Shown one piece after another: positions 11,807-24,100 of a stretch of DNA of 64,000 nt (positions are counted from its first letter, which is position 1; each line of letters opens with the position of its first letter). This DNA is from Hormiphora californensis (lineage: Eukaryota > Ctenophora > Tentaculata > Cydippida > Pleurobrachiidae), in NCBI GenBank assembly GCA_020137815.1, contig CM035359.1:246001-310000 (forward strand). The letters are read 5' to 3'. The notes beneath the pieces were generated by a model, which saw only the letters and a list, made by a program, of their open reading frames with translations, had not been told where the DNA came from and did not search any database. Made by a program: the position numbers and the translations under genes.

Positions 11807-12578
11807 TATTATTCAAGAAAACACGTTGACTTTTGGGGCTGTGGCATTGCCACCACATATAACAAGGGATAGAAGGGGGAATGACCTAGCTAGCACTATA
11901 GCGGCCAAGACTATACATCATATAACAGGGGGGATATAAGGGGGAATGACCTGGCTACGGGTGTGCTGGACTCACATGTATTCCTGCATGCTAGGAAGGG
12001 AGAGAAATGAAGCAAGTAGAGAGCAGGTGAGATCAGACATAGAACACATAGTAGACAGGAACTTGTTGGATTGAGTATGCAAGACTGAGAATGTGATATA
12101 TTATTTTCAAGCATTTATGCTCAACATGTTAATCCACAGCTTAGAGTACAAGTAGCTAGCCGTGACCATGATATCTTATAGTAAAAGCAGCTCACGATCA
12201 CACCTCAGAAAATATATCACAGCCTAGCTGTTATACAGCCTAGCTGTTTTACAGCATATTTGAGTCCTTGTCATGATATGTACTGCGGCCCGAAGAGAAC
12301 AGTTCTGTATATTGAGACAGATTTGTATTGAGAATTGCAAACAATTCAATTCAATTCAAACACCGCTATTTTAGAGGGTGCAGAGCAACATACAAGATAA
12401 TAGAAATGTGCAAACAGTAGTAGTATGCCCCACAACCATTGCCCCAAACCAACAAGGCAATATACAATTGCAATATATGTGTTTGCAATATACAATTGCA
12501 ATATGTGTGTGTTTGTTAGCTACCAATAAATGAGTGGGAACAGAGGTAGCATCAAATAAAGAAAGGGTAGACAAAAGG

Positions 12579-13360
<782 letters not shown>

Positions 13361-13369
13361 AGAAGCTAT

Positions 13370-14820
13370 AGCGGTTTTAGTCAAGGAAGTACCTTATTAG
13401 GTCACGAGCCAGAGAGGGTTAGCATGGCTACAATATACCTAGCTACTTGGGTAGGATGTGTGTAAACACTAGGTGCGGTGAGAGAGAGAAGGATTATAGA
13501 GGGTGTATGAAGAGAGATGCCAAGAAGCGATAAATAGGAAGTTGGGGGATAGTCAACACCTCCATGTCCCCTCCCTGTCCCCTTGAATCAATAGTTCGCA
13601 AGTGAATCAACTGCGCTTTCCCCTTGGAGAGAGAGATGGGGAGAGAGAGGGAGAGAGGGAGGGGGGAGAGAGATAAAAAAGAGCTATAGATGAACAGAGA
13701 GGTGGACAGAGAGACAAAGGGGGAGGTGACTCAACTGCACTTGGAGTTGGAACTTGGATAGAGGAACATGCGTCATGCAGGAACGATACTGAGATATGTT
13801 GAGAGTCAGATCTAGACAAATGCATTGATCTCTCCCGGCAGCTCGTTTGAAGAAAGATAGCTCAAATGAGCCTTGAAGATCATGTCATGAAGATTAGCTC
13901 TTTTGATTAATCATTTCAGAGTGGGGAGTAAAGGGGGGAGGAGCTGTATGTTGCATGCGAGAGAGGGGAGTTAGAGGGAGGAGATAGAGGAGGGAGAGGG
14001 GAGGGAGAGATCATAGAGAAAGAGAGATCGCTAGATCAGGGAGGGAGATAGATAGAGATCGGAGAGAAAGAGGGGAGAGAAAGAGAAAGAGGCCAGGGAG
14101 GGAAAGATAGAGGAGAAAAAAAGAAGGTAGGTAGATTGAAATAGAAGCAGACAAATTGAGATTACTTTAAATTGTCGACCCCCCCCCCCTCCCTCTCGGA
14201 CCCCCTTCACTAACACACATTACATACAAGGATGACAAAGAGCTAAATATAGCTGGACCACCATCTAAGCTCTCTCTTGCTCTACCCTCTCTCTCACCGA
14301 GAGTTATAACAATTGCTCTACCAGTTAGAAGGCACGTAAGTGATCTTATTACTATATCCCAGGTGGTTAGAGAATTCTCAGGTTACCTCACGTTACCATG
14401 GCAACAATCTAGTTTAACAAAGTTACTGTCTGGTTAAAAAACAAATATTAGATGGTTACACTGTTTAATAAATATGAGATGGTTACTATTAAAGGCTAGC
14501 ATGCTTTCTTTTTTGACGCTTGCAATTAGTATTAGGAGAGTAAATACAGAAACAGAATGAATATTTGCCCGGGAGGAAATAACCTCAAAAGACTTAAAAG
14601 TTCATTTTCATTGCGATATCGCATCACTTCCTCTTGACCCACCAAAGCATATATTCGTTCTATCACTGGCCCGAAGCTGTATCTCAAACGGGACCGGCGC
14701 TAGAGCTCACAGAAAAATGTCCAGATTTTTAGTTGTCACCCGTTATTGCATGTTGTGTTGCAAGATCCCTATCATATTTTCCAGCTTGCTAAAACTAATG
14801 CAGGATGAACTTACGTTATA
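13370..14820. other. no gene recognised
   Basis: Purine-rich tracts at 13620-13680, 13960-14120 and a C-run near 14180-14190. No open frame resembles a protein. A perfect RFX X-box-like palindrome GTTACCATGGCAAC lies at about 14392-14405. Confidence 0.55.
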
Positions 14821-14827
14821 TGTTTTT

Positions 14828-15025
14828 CCAGATTAACTGATCACAGAGAAAAGAATCCGAAATCTTTCTTAGTTTCGTTCTAGCGAGCCGGAAAATATAG
14901 AAAAGATAATATTGTATTATTTTTTCTATATTTTCCGGCTCGCTAGAACGAAACTAAGAAAGATTTCGGATTCTTTTCTCGTTAGGTAGCTCAAGGATAT
15001 ATGGTAACCAGATTAACTGATCACA
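14828..15025. repeat. palindrome bracketed by an 18-bp direct repeat
   Basis: CCAGATTAACTGATCACA occurs at 14828-14845 and again at 15008-15025. Between them lies an inverted repeat with arms of about 60 bases (one arm contains TTTCTTAGTTTCGTTCTAGC) around a short AT-rich loop near 14915. After the right arm come about 25 unique bases (GTTAGGTAGCTCAAGG...). The direct repeat could be a target duplication or an internal duplication. Confidence 0.7.
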
Positions 15026-15033
15026 TGATACTA

Positions 15034-15043
15034 GAATATAAAA
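15034..15043 (+). promoter_or_regulatory. TATA-box candidate for the lectin gene
   Basis: GAATATAAAAAGGG lies about 95 bases upstream of the lectin ATG at 15134, leaving a short leader. Inferred from position and sequence only. Confidence 0.5.
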
Positions 15044-15133
15044 AGGGCCAACTCAGGCTGAAGAACTAACTCAGTTCAGTTAGATAAAAACATATTCTCC
15101 TGACATTCTACTTGTTACGAAGTGTAAAAAACA

Positions 15134-17886
15134 ATGTTGGCTGTGTTAATGGTTATCCTCTTGGCGACTAGCGGAGTTCTCTCAGGTTTGTCTTGCCTTG
15201 TTCGACCCTGTCTCACCATGCCACGCAAATGTTATACGCGTCAAAACGTATCACAAAATTTGACGTTTGGGGTGACAACTTCAACAAGAATTATTGCATT
15301 ATGTGTTCATAATGCTGAGTTTCCCTGCCCTAACGTTTCACATGTCAGTGACATTGTCACTGCCAACAGGATCAAGGCTTGGTCATAATGTAATGTGAGA
15401 TGCATACGATCTAGCTGTCAGTATACTTCTCACATAGCTTAGAGTTAGCTAACTCCCAATCACATGACACTTGCTAACCAGCTTTTGACATTCCAACTTA
15501 ACTACTTATATAACATCTCACACTCGACTCGCAAGATGAAAATGTGTATGTAACACGCGAAACGCGCGGCAGAGCATTTCATGTTTTGTTGAGTGGCGCG
15601 CGCACACACGTCCATCAAACTGTGTCAATGAGGTGTTTGATGAAGGAGTAGCTCTTCACTGAGCACGCGGCTCTAGTTGCTAAACCGTTGCCCCTCGCAA
15701 CGAAAGTGTGACCAAAATGGTCCCTCTACCGATTATTTAGTATACCAAAATGTCGTTTTCGAATTCTAACCCTGCTACAAAGTAAAAAGGCATCCGGGTG
15801 AATACCTTCGGCATTCACCCGGGCAGGGAAAAAATCCTTCTGTTTTAGTAGCACAAAATTGTGTGCTGCATTGCGCAGCTCACATTTCCTGAGAACGTGC
15901 CATTGAAATATTTGATGAAGGAGCAACACCGTTGTCCCTCGCAACTGAGCGTGTTACAGCCGATTTTGTGACCGTGACACCTCACTAGTATGTAAACTTG
16001 TCGAATTCTAAACCCCTATGCCTTTTTACAAAAGGCATCCGGGTGAATGCCTTCGGCATTCACCCGGGCGGAGAAAAAATTCGAATTCATATGAGGTACA
16101 CACTAATTTCTGCAGATGGAAACTTGATAAGCTCCAGGCTGTCAGCTAGTCAGAGTTCGACGGGTTGGAACGGCTATGCTAGCAGGGCTGTAGATGGGAA
16201 CAGCAATGGAAACTTCTGGGCTCAGTACGTATAAAGAAATAGAATTGATTAGAATATATTAGATATATTGTGCTATTCACAATTTTCAGTAGAGTCGTTG
16301 AGCAATTAGTTAACTGAGAGTTGATTTATAACTAACTAGCGCACCCACCGGGTGCGCCTCAAGTAAGGGGTTTCGACAACCCACCCGGCTTCACCGGGTG
16401 ACCCTTTTTTGCCCATTTGACACCATTTTACTGTTGCCATGGCAACTGTATCGGTACCCACTACCCATGAAGACTGAACCGCTAAAAGTTGTTTGAAAAT
16501 AATCACAAACTCCCAAAAGTGTGAATAACAGCTTTACAGCTTTGGGCACATAAAGTGTTTTATGAAGGAGCAGTCTGTCGCGTAGAAACGCACTGAACGA
16601 ACGGCCATCACGACGTTCATCTCCAAATTATAATAGAGATAATATTCTTAATTTCTATACAGATCTTGCACCCATTCCGATGGTACTTCTAATAACTGGT
16701 GGAAGGTTAATCTGGCCAGGGTCTCGAAAATAAACCAAGTGATCATTCACGGACGAACTGACTGCTGTCAAAACAGGATGGACAATGCGCTGGTAAGAAA
16801 TTTTAATTATTTATAAACCATCTAATAATAATGAATAAAATACAATAATTAACTAAATCATCTCTCAATTGAGTTAATTAATTAACTCTGCTAAAAATCA
16901 ATTAACACTATAACTTAGGTTTACGCGGGAGATGAATTTTGTGGAGCCATCAAATACCAGTATGAGGGACAATCGAATTTTTCAGCGTTGACTGTAATGG
17001 CGCATATGCCGGTTAGTAGTAGTAGTAGGTACTATAATAACAGCCCGTCCGAAACGTGCCCCTCAGGCCTCACCACATCAATTATGAAAGCTCATATTAT
17101 ACATACGATGAAAAATAACACTTCCCTCCAATTCTTAGATTCAATCCGGGTAGTACAGAACTACAACTACCTGACGATTTGTGAAGTGAATGTGTTTGGG
17201 GACGCCCTTGCTCCCCTGGATAATCTCGTCTCTGGGAAAAATCTTCCAACAGCCCAGACCAGTGAAGGGTGGAGCGGTGTTGCTCCTAGAGCTATCGATG
17301 GAAGGACCAATGGACTGTGGGACCAGTCTACATGCACCCACTCGGGAAATACAGGCAGGAACCACTGGCAAGTGGACCTCCTAAGCAGACATTTTGTAAA
17401 GAAGGTTGTTGTCTACAACAGACGGGACTGCTGTCAAGATAGAATCAATGGGGCTCAGGTAACTTCGGTTTTATTTTAGATCGGTTAGATCGTCATTATA
17501 TGTACAATTTCCATGAGATTATGTAGTATGTACTCAAAAATATCGAATCTAAATCATTTCCAGGTCTTTGTTGACGACATATTTTGTGGTTCAATAATGT
17601 ACGCCAGTGGTCAGGACGTTTACGTTGTAGATTGTGATACTTATGGGAGAGTCGTTAAAGTCGCACAGAGTGGCCAGTATCTGACTCTTTGTGAAGTGGA
17701 AGTTCTTGGTGAGTTGTCAACGACAATGTTCGTTTCCATGACAACTTGTCATAGAAACGAACATCCTTTCCTAATTCCTTCATTGATTTCTTTCAGTTTT
17801 CAGTTTTCAGTGTTATTTATATCTGTGCAGTACACTAAATTTCCGTCTCTCTCTCTTATCAATACAACCCTATTTCAGGTCATTAA
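15134..17886 (+). CDS. secreted protein with two F-type lectin domains
   Basis: Exons in matching phase: 15134-15185 (signal peptide MLAVLMVILLATSGVLS), 16116-16224, 16663-16792, 16919-17458 (possibly split by an intron at about 17016-17138), 17564-17708 and 17879-17886 (ends Gly-His-stop). The product is about 286-327 residues. Each domain keeps the F-type lectin signature: a His, then 26 residues, then Arg-x-Asp-Cys-Cys-x-x-Arg (first GRTDCCQNR, second NRRDCCQDR), so the sugar-contacting His/Arg/Arg and the paired cysteines are intact in both. Domains begin NLISSRLSASQSS and NLVSGKNLPTAQTS and end LTICEVNVFG and LTLCEVEVLG. F-type lectins bind fucose and usually act in recognition or innate defence outside the cell. 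Phase-compatible splicing makes a pseudogene unlikely. The join inside the fourth exon and the last exon are less certain. Confidence 0.85.
15780..16080. repeat. duplicated hairpin repeat in lectin intron 1
   Basis: Two copies of a GC-rich hairpin, AAGGCATCCGGGTGAAT followed by CCTTCGGCATTCACCCGG (about 15788-15824 and 16031-16068). The surrounding sequence is also partly shared (CCCTCGCAAC, TTTGATGAAGGAG), so this is a short dispersed element rather than a gene part. Similar ACCGGGTG hairpins lie at 16345-16400 in the next intron. Confidence 0.65.
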
Positions 17887-18345
17887 AATGAATTTGGTCA
17901 AAATCTAGAACAGTGGACAGAGAACCTAGCACTGGACATGTCTATCGTCTACAGTGGACACAACCTTGGTCGAATTCAACATAGGATTTCCATATTTCTC
18001 TAGTAACTGTGATCTATCTCCCAGATTGGACACCAGTAGAGCACAACAAAGCAATTCCCCTGGATCTAGGTGTATGAAGTATTGAAGTGTACAGTCAACT
18101 GTACAGTCAACTGTACACTGGACAGTTGAAATATTAATTTGTTGAAGTTGGAAACTGTATCATTATTTTTATCATTACTTTAAAAACTTTAAAAAACGTG
18201 TATTCCTCAAAGTCTTGACTAATCAATTAATACCCCCCCCCCCCGTCTCGATAAAAGAGTATTTAGACTAAATGCTCAACTAAATTTTAGTTATCAGTTC
18301 AGTCTAAATTAGCTGTTTGTCAATCTCTAATCAACCTGAATATAT

Positions 18346-19188
18346 CGTCTAATGGGGGGTGCGACATGTTAATTTTGTTAACTTTGTTAATATTAACATC
18401 GAGAAAACAGGTGATTTATTAACAAAATTAACAAAAAGTTAACAAACGTTAACAAATGCCATTTATGCCATCTAAATCCCCTTTAGCACGTATTATTAGT
18501 ATTTAACACTTGTTCTGAGAGCAAAGTTGTTCATTCTGTACGATTTACATACCCCTATTACCTCTACTACGGCTTTTCTACAGCGATTTATTCCATTTTG
18601 TAAATGTTAATAAATACTAGCCAAACTAAACCGCAATTGAAGTCAAATGACACTAATCCAAATTTTCGCACCCTAAAAACTAAACAAGACTCATGAATTT
18701 ACCCTAAAACGAAAAATATCCCAAAAATCAATTTTTTCTAAAAAAACACAAGGATTTGTAGCGAAGCAAATTTTCAATCCTTGACCAAAAAATTGATTTT
18801 GGGAAAATTTTATTTCTTTTTTCAACAGAAACGTGTACATCATCTTATTACGTCCAAAGAATCGATTACCAATTTAAAAATTACGTTAAAGTGAGATTTT
18901 ATACGCTAAATTGAAATATTTGTAACTTTTGGAATTTTGTCGATTTTGAGCCAAAAACCTGTATGTCGGACTTTGGTTATCGGAAAAGGCCTTGTTTGGG
19001 TATATATGTGTAAGATAATTCATTAAACTATAAAATTAAACCAGTTAAAGTCGTATTATCAGCCAATAAGAACAGTCTTTTAGCATTTGTTAATTTTGTT
19101 AATTTTGTTAATTAACGTTAATTAACAAAATCGAAAAAAAGAGGTGATTTATTAACAATTAACATGTCGTCCCCCCCCCCCGTCTAAT
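18346..19188. mobile_element. G-run-terminated element with GTCTAAT duplication
   Basis: The left end is GTCTAAT-GGGGGGTGCGACATGTTAAT. The right end is ATTAACATGTCGTCCCC...CC-GTCTAAT. Beyond the G-run the termini pair over ACATGTTAATT. The flanking GTCTAAT (CGTCTAAT if one C of the run is counted) is a 7-8 base duplication. The interior is AT-rich with TTAATTTTGTTAA repeats near both ends and has no open frame of note. Confidence 0.75.
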
Positions 19189-19640
19189 ACCCTTACTCAA
19201 CAGCTAATACCTGAATATCGTCTAATCAGTTCAACTAAATATAATATGTACCTGCAGATATCGTCTAATAAACAGTGAAGCTTCTGTCAATTTATTTGAT
19301 TTAGTACCATTATATCGTTGTCTATCTTGTTAATGTCTAATACCCATACTCAACAAAAAAGCAAAGCAGGCCAGCTAGGATAAATCCAGTGCTGGGGGTG
19401 CTGATATCCCTTTCAATCGCGTCAGCCACGGTCCTTCCGGTACAGAGTTCTCTGCAGCGTAGTCTGCAGGCGCTACCCGGACCCCACAACATACGCCCTC
19501 TTGTATATATATAGGCCACCTTTGCGCTTGCCAGCGCAGTGACCCTCTTGTATATATATAACTAGTTTTGTAATAAATGATCACGCACCGTGCAGGTACA
19601 TGACCGGAAATGTACATGGACAGATTGCAATCTGCACAGC

Positions 19641-19693
<53 letters not shown>

Positions 19694-20284
19694 CGTTATT
19701 ATAACATCTTCAGGAAATTAAAACTGTTAGGTACCAATGCAGAAATTGCGCCGGAGGGTGACATCGCTAGCTCTCCGCCTATCTCCAACAATAATCAGTT
19801 TTTGGCCCTTAATTTCTCCAATATATTGGACTATAGTTTAGAACACTACCTACTCCTAACTCCCCAAACCGTCTCCAACAACACAGCTTCTACCATGCAT
19901 CCATTTATAATACATCGTCGCTAACTTTAGCTCTATCCCCTGTCCTCCACAATAGCTCTCTAAAATCTCCATATACATCTAGCACATAATTATCTGCCTA
20001 GCTAACTCTAGGACTCGCAGGACTCTCTCGTGTCTATAATGTAGGACAGTTCCCAGTTACATAGCAAATATCCGATATCGATTACCAGCTGGGCGAGTCA
20101 GCAACCCTGCTGCATCCCCCCTCCCCCTAATCAGGGGGGGGGGGCAGCTGCATCACACATGTAACTCAACAACAATTACAACTCCAGGCGCATATATTGT
20201 GAGATGTAAAAGGTGCACACCTGTTGACTCAGGGGGCGAACGTGTGTAGCTGTACCCCCATAGAAATACGAGGAGGGACCGAGT

Positions 20285-20328
20285 GAGAAAGAGGTAGGTA
20301 GAGATAGAGAGAGATAGATAGAGAGAGA

Positions 20329-20394
<66 letters not shown>

Positions 20395-20401
20395 GAGAGA
20401 T
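20285..20401. repeat. (GA)n / (GATA) microsatellite
   Basis: GA dinucleotide repeat with GATA interruptions; the Ser/Leu/Tyr-rich open frames across it are artefacts. Confidence 0.95.
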
Positions 20402-21191
20402 GTAATAGAGCCGTGTCATGTGTTTGTGTGTGTGTACCCCCTGGACAGTTAGAAAGCCAGTGCGGCAAATTAATCCTTATTAGGCATGAGAGGTAGGAGG
20501 TAGAGCACTCAATATAGAGCAGGTTTCGCGTTATTTGAACTCACCACAACCGCTTTTTGATTAAAAATAGAATGAAAATGGGATTATAACCTTGATCGAT
20601 CCTGTTTGAATTACACACCCCGTAGGGGAAAACATATGTAAATATAAAAGAGGGTTAAAACATAACAAGTTACAAAGATAAGCCTAACCACACTTTCACC
20701 ACAACAAAACACATGCACGTAACGCGCATGTACCTTTTTTGTGGTGAAAGTGCGATGAAACGTAATGCACAAAGCAAAATTACGGGCGACTGGTACGGGC
20801 GATCTATACGGGCGATCTATTCGAGCCCCCGTAATCCCCCGTGTAATAATTGAATCCTGCTACTGCAGCTGGTGCAGTAAAGGAACTGTGAAAGTTATTT
20901 AACGTGGGTTGTTGGATAATTGCAGGAAGGCTCTTGCATACACCCGATAAATATTGCAATTATTATTCCCATGGATCATAATATGCAGTGGCAAATGCTG
21001 GGATATTATTTCCTGGTTTTTGAGCCAGTGCACACATGTGTGAGATTTTGGTAATGAAATTATAGTATATAATAGCTCATGCAATATAATAACAGGGGTG
21101 ACTTCGCAACCAATGTGAAATTGTACTACAACATTGTAAAATCTTGTAAAATCTTGTAAATCTTTGTAAATCTTGTCTTATGTCTTAAGAC

Positions 21192-21280
21192 TTGAGCAAA
21201 ATAGACTTTAACTCACTACCCACTATATAGTTTGTACTACAAATTTTAGTGGGTAGTGAGTTAAGATCTCTTTTGCTCAA
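21192..21280. repeat. 89-bp foldback MITE
   Basis: TTGAGCAAAATAGACTTTAA and CACTACCCACTA at the left are mirrored by TAGTGGGTAGTGAGTTAAGA and CTCTTTTGCTCAA at the right, around a loop of about 20 bases. No coding content. Confidence 0.75.
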
Positions 21281-22507
21281 TAGTTTTATGTTGAACAATC
21301 GGGTAGATCATGTACGGAAACTAAATAACTATCAGACTCAGATTACTAAACCATACCAGTACAACGAAATAATACAGCTGTATTTAGGACGCAACACATG
21401 TTTCATTGAATCCCTGACGGGAAACCAATCATCAGGCGAACTGGTAAACCATACCAGTAGTAAAATGATATGGACGGTGTTTTCCATTGACATACCGGAC
21501 AAGATGAACAACATGGCAGTGCAAGTGGTAGCTACCCTACCGGTAGGGAAGTGGCAGGGAATTAGCACGGTATGGGGAAACGGAAGAAAACAAATAAACG
21601 GAGAAGTGAACAGAGAAGGGGCTGCTGGAATGGAGTGGGGCGGAAAATCAAACATTCGAATGCGGTGAAAAGCAGCTAGGAGGGAGACAAAATGCAGATG
21701 GAATATAAGTGTGAGAGAGAGAGAGAGAATAAAGTGAGAGAGAGAGAGAGAGAAATTGAGTGAGGGAGAACGAGAGAAAAAAAGAGAAGGGACCGGGGTA
21801 ACGGACGTATTATGTAAATCGTATTACAGACTTGGTCCCTGGTCCCCCCTCCTCCATGGTACAGTGGGCAGCACCGTGTGTATTTCATGATAAGGGAGCG
21901 TGTTTTTGTGAGAGGGACAAGGGAGCGTGTGTTGTGAGAGGGACGTAAGGGAGCGTGTGTTGTGAGAGGGAGCTTGAGTTTGTAATAATAATATAATAAT
22001 AATAATATAAGGGGGACATGGGACATGTTTGTAATGGGGCCAGGGGATCCAGGTCATGGAAATGATTAGAGCTAGGACAAGGAGTGTAACATATATCATA
22101 TAGTCAGCGATGCCAGAGAGTGGCAGATATTCGGTGAGGTTGAAAATGAAAACAGAAGAGAAGAGTTGATCTTGTATAGTAGGATGAGAATTTCTCTCCC
22201 TATTACTCTCTACCTACCTACAAATGATCAAATCATCATCGGCACAGAAATAGAGATGAGATAGATGAAATAAACGCCCGTTGAATTGTCATGCTACACT
22301 TGCAGAGTTAGCTAACAATACAATCTTTTGATCACCGACCAAAGTAAGAGATGACTACAATTCCAATTACAGCATAACCAATACAACAAAAAATTCGACA
22401 ACTAGCCGCCTAACGGAGTTTGTGAAAAAGATTAAATTTCAAGAAGGGTGGAAGCCAAAAAGTGAAAAACGTTTGAAGCACAAAGGCAAATTGAGACGCA
22501 GGCTATT

Positions 22508-22561
22508 AGAGAGGGAGAGAAAGAAAGAGAGAGAGAGAGAGGGAGAGAAAGAAAGAGAGAG

Positions 22562-22638
<77 letters not shown>

Positions 22639-22690
22639 AAGAAGGAGAGAGTTTGAGAGTGTTTTAAAGAGATAAAGTGGGGGAGAGAGA
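22508..22690. repeat. (GA)n microsatellite tract
   Basis: GA repeat with GAAAGAAAGAGAG and GAGTTTGAGAG at both margins, so the margins are themselves partly duplicated. Confidence 0.95.
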
Positions 22691-22871
22691 GAATCGATTT
22701 GATGCTTGCTTGAGGCACCCCATTACCCACTAATTGATATCATATCATCATCTGCTCAGTGGTTACCATAGCAACCCCTCCCCTCCCCCAAACTGACAGT
22801 GATAGATCAAACATTCAAACACGATCAAGCATTCAAGAGATACCTAATAAATTTACTACTGAAGATACTCT

Positions 22872-23604
22872 GTCAGGCCAATGCTCTGACCACAGTTCTC
22901 GCGCGCTCCGCCAATGCTCTGACAGATGATACTCGAATTTTCAAGAAAATGAGAAATTGTACCTAAATAATATTATATAGTAGATATCGAATCTCGCTCC
23001 GATGTTCAGAACAGATTCTGATTTAGAGGAGAGAACCATTTTTCTCTCCCTCTCTTTCTGTATCTTTGTGCCATCTAAATCTTTCTCTCTCTCTCTCTCT
23101 CCCTCGCCCTCGCCCTCTCTTATATCTCTCTCTCTCCCTCGCCCTCTCTCCATCTCACTCTTTCTAACTCTCCCACTCTCTATCTCTCTCTCCCTCGCCC
23201 TCTCTTATATCTCAATCTCTCTAACTCTCCCTCTCTCTATCTCCCTCGGACACTCGATAGTTTAAGCTGGATGGGGTGTCAAGATACCAAATTGGGAATA
23301 ATTGTTACTGGATTATAAGGAGTGTGGGTATTATAGAGTGACACTGGGATCTAATTATACCAAACGTAGAAATATCGACATTTGACATTGAAACTACTAT
23401 ATCGAAGGTTTTAGTATAGTTAGTAGCGAATACTGCAATCGACTGACGAATATTTGAGGTCAAAGACTCCAAGAAACAAATAAAAAACAACTTAAGTCAC
23501 AACAACTTGAATTTATAGAAGACAAGTCTGTCAGAGCATTGGCCTGGCCCTATTCTCATTTCTTTCACGCGAGAACTGTGGTCAAAGCATTGGCCTGACA
23601 AAGA
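22872..23604. mobile_element. element with subterminal inverted repeats
   Basis: The left end carries TGTCAGGCCAATGCTCTGAC and CACAGTTCTCGCG; the right end carries their complements CGCGAGAACTGTG and TCAAAGCATTGGCCTGACA. Each end also has a second GCCAATGCTCTGACAG-type copy pointing inward. The interior includes a CT-rich tract and no convincing gene. Exact ends and target duplication were not resolved. Confidence 0.65.
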
Positions 23605-24100
23605 CAATTTGTTTGTTATCACAATCTAAATATGCTGATGTGGGACTGTGAACCGTCCACGACTTTTAGTGACAACCCTAAGTGGTGTGCCGACCTGTCA
23701 ACTTTGTGACCCAGTCCTACACCCTATAATATACCTGTCAGCTCTCACACCGGGCACTATATTCTTTGTATAATACACGACCATGCCCGAGCTGCAATGC
23801 GACTTCCAATACAGTGCAATATAATCTTAATCAGAGTTCAGGCATTTGACACTTCGCTATATTCTTCTCTCTCTCGGATTCTCTGGGTAGTGGGTCTATT
23901 GAATTGATCCTTAACGGTGCTCACTAAATCGATTCCAACTATTCCATCTGGTCCGGCTCTTCAAGCCGGGCCAAACCTCAAAAAAAGACTCTTTAGACTC
24001 TGGCACTATTGGAATGGTGCTGGCAGTGTATGACCGAGTATTGCAAACTATCTGAGGTGCACCATTGCCCATAGTTACCAGGGCCGGTTGCACGTGCAAG

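Larger units (their letters stand above)
10740..11960. repeat. tandem repeat array, 64-70 bp unit
   Basis: Repeated units contain GGGATAGAAGGGGGAATGAC, CTAGCACTATAGCGGCC and ACTACATCATAT. Some copies carry an extra segment of about 60 bases beginning TATTCAAGAAAACACGTTGAC. The array is split at 11177-11806 by an inserted element; the unit resumes on the other side. Confidence 0.9.
17890..24060. other. repeat-rich region without a recognised gene
   Basis: Apart from the elements listed separately (18346-19188, 20285-20401, 21192-21280, 22508-22690, 22872-23604) I see no gene. Smaller features: a CT microsatellite at 19643-19689; two copies of CTCTTGTATATATATA near 19500 and 19545; an inverted pair CACTTTCACCACA/TGTGGTGAAAGTG near 20690-20752; (TTGTAAAATC)n near 21135-21175; GA tracts near 21713-21755; a GGGAGCGTGTGTTGTGAGAG repeat at 21895-21970; and a CT-rich stretch at 23080-23250. 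Confidence 0.55.

Noticed and set aside
21249-21668. 139-codon plus-strand frame
   Set aside because: It begins inside a MITE arm, overlaps an equally open antisense frame and has no recognisable domain or splice partners.
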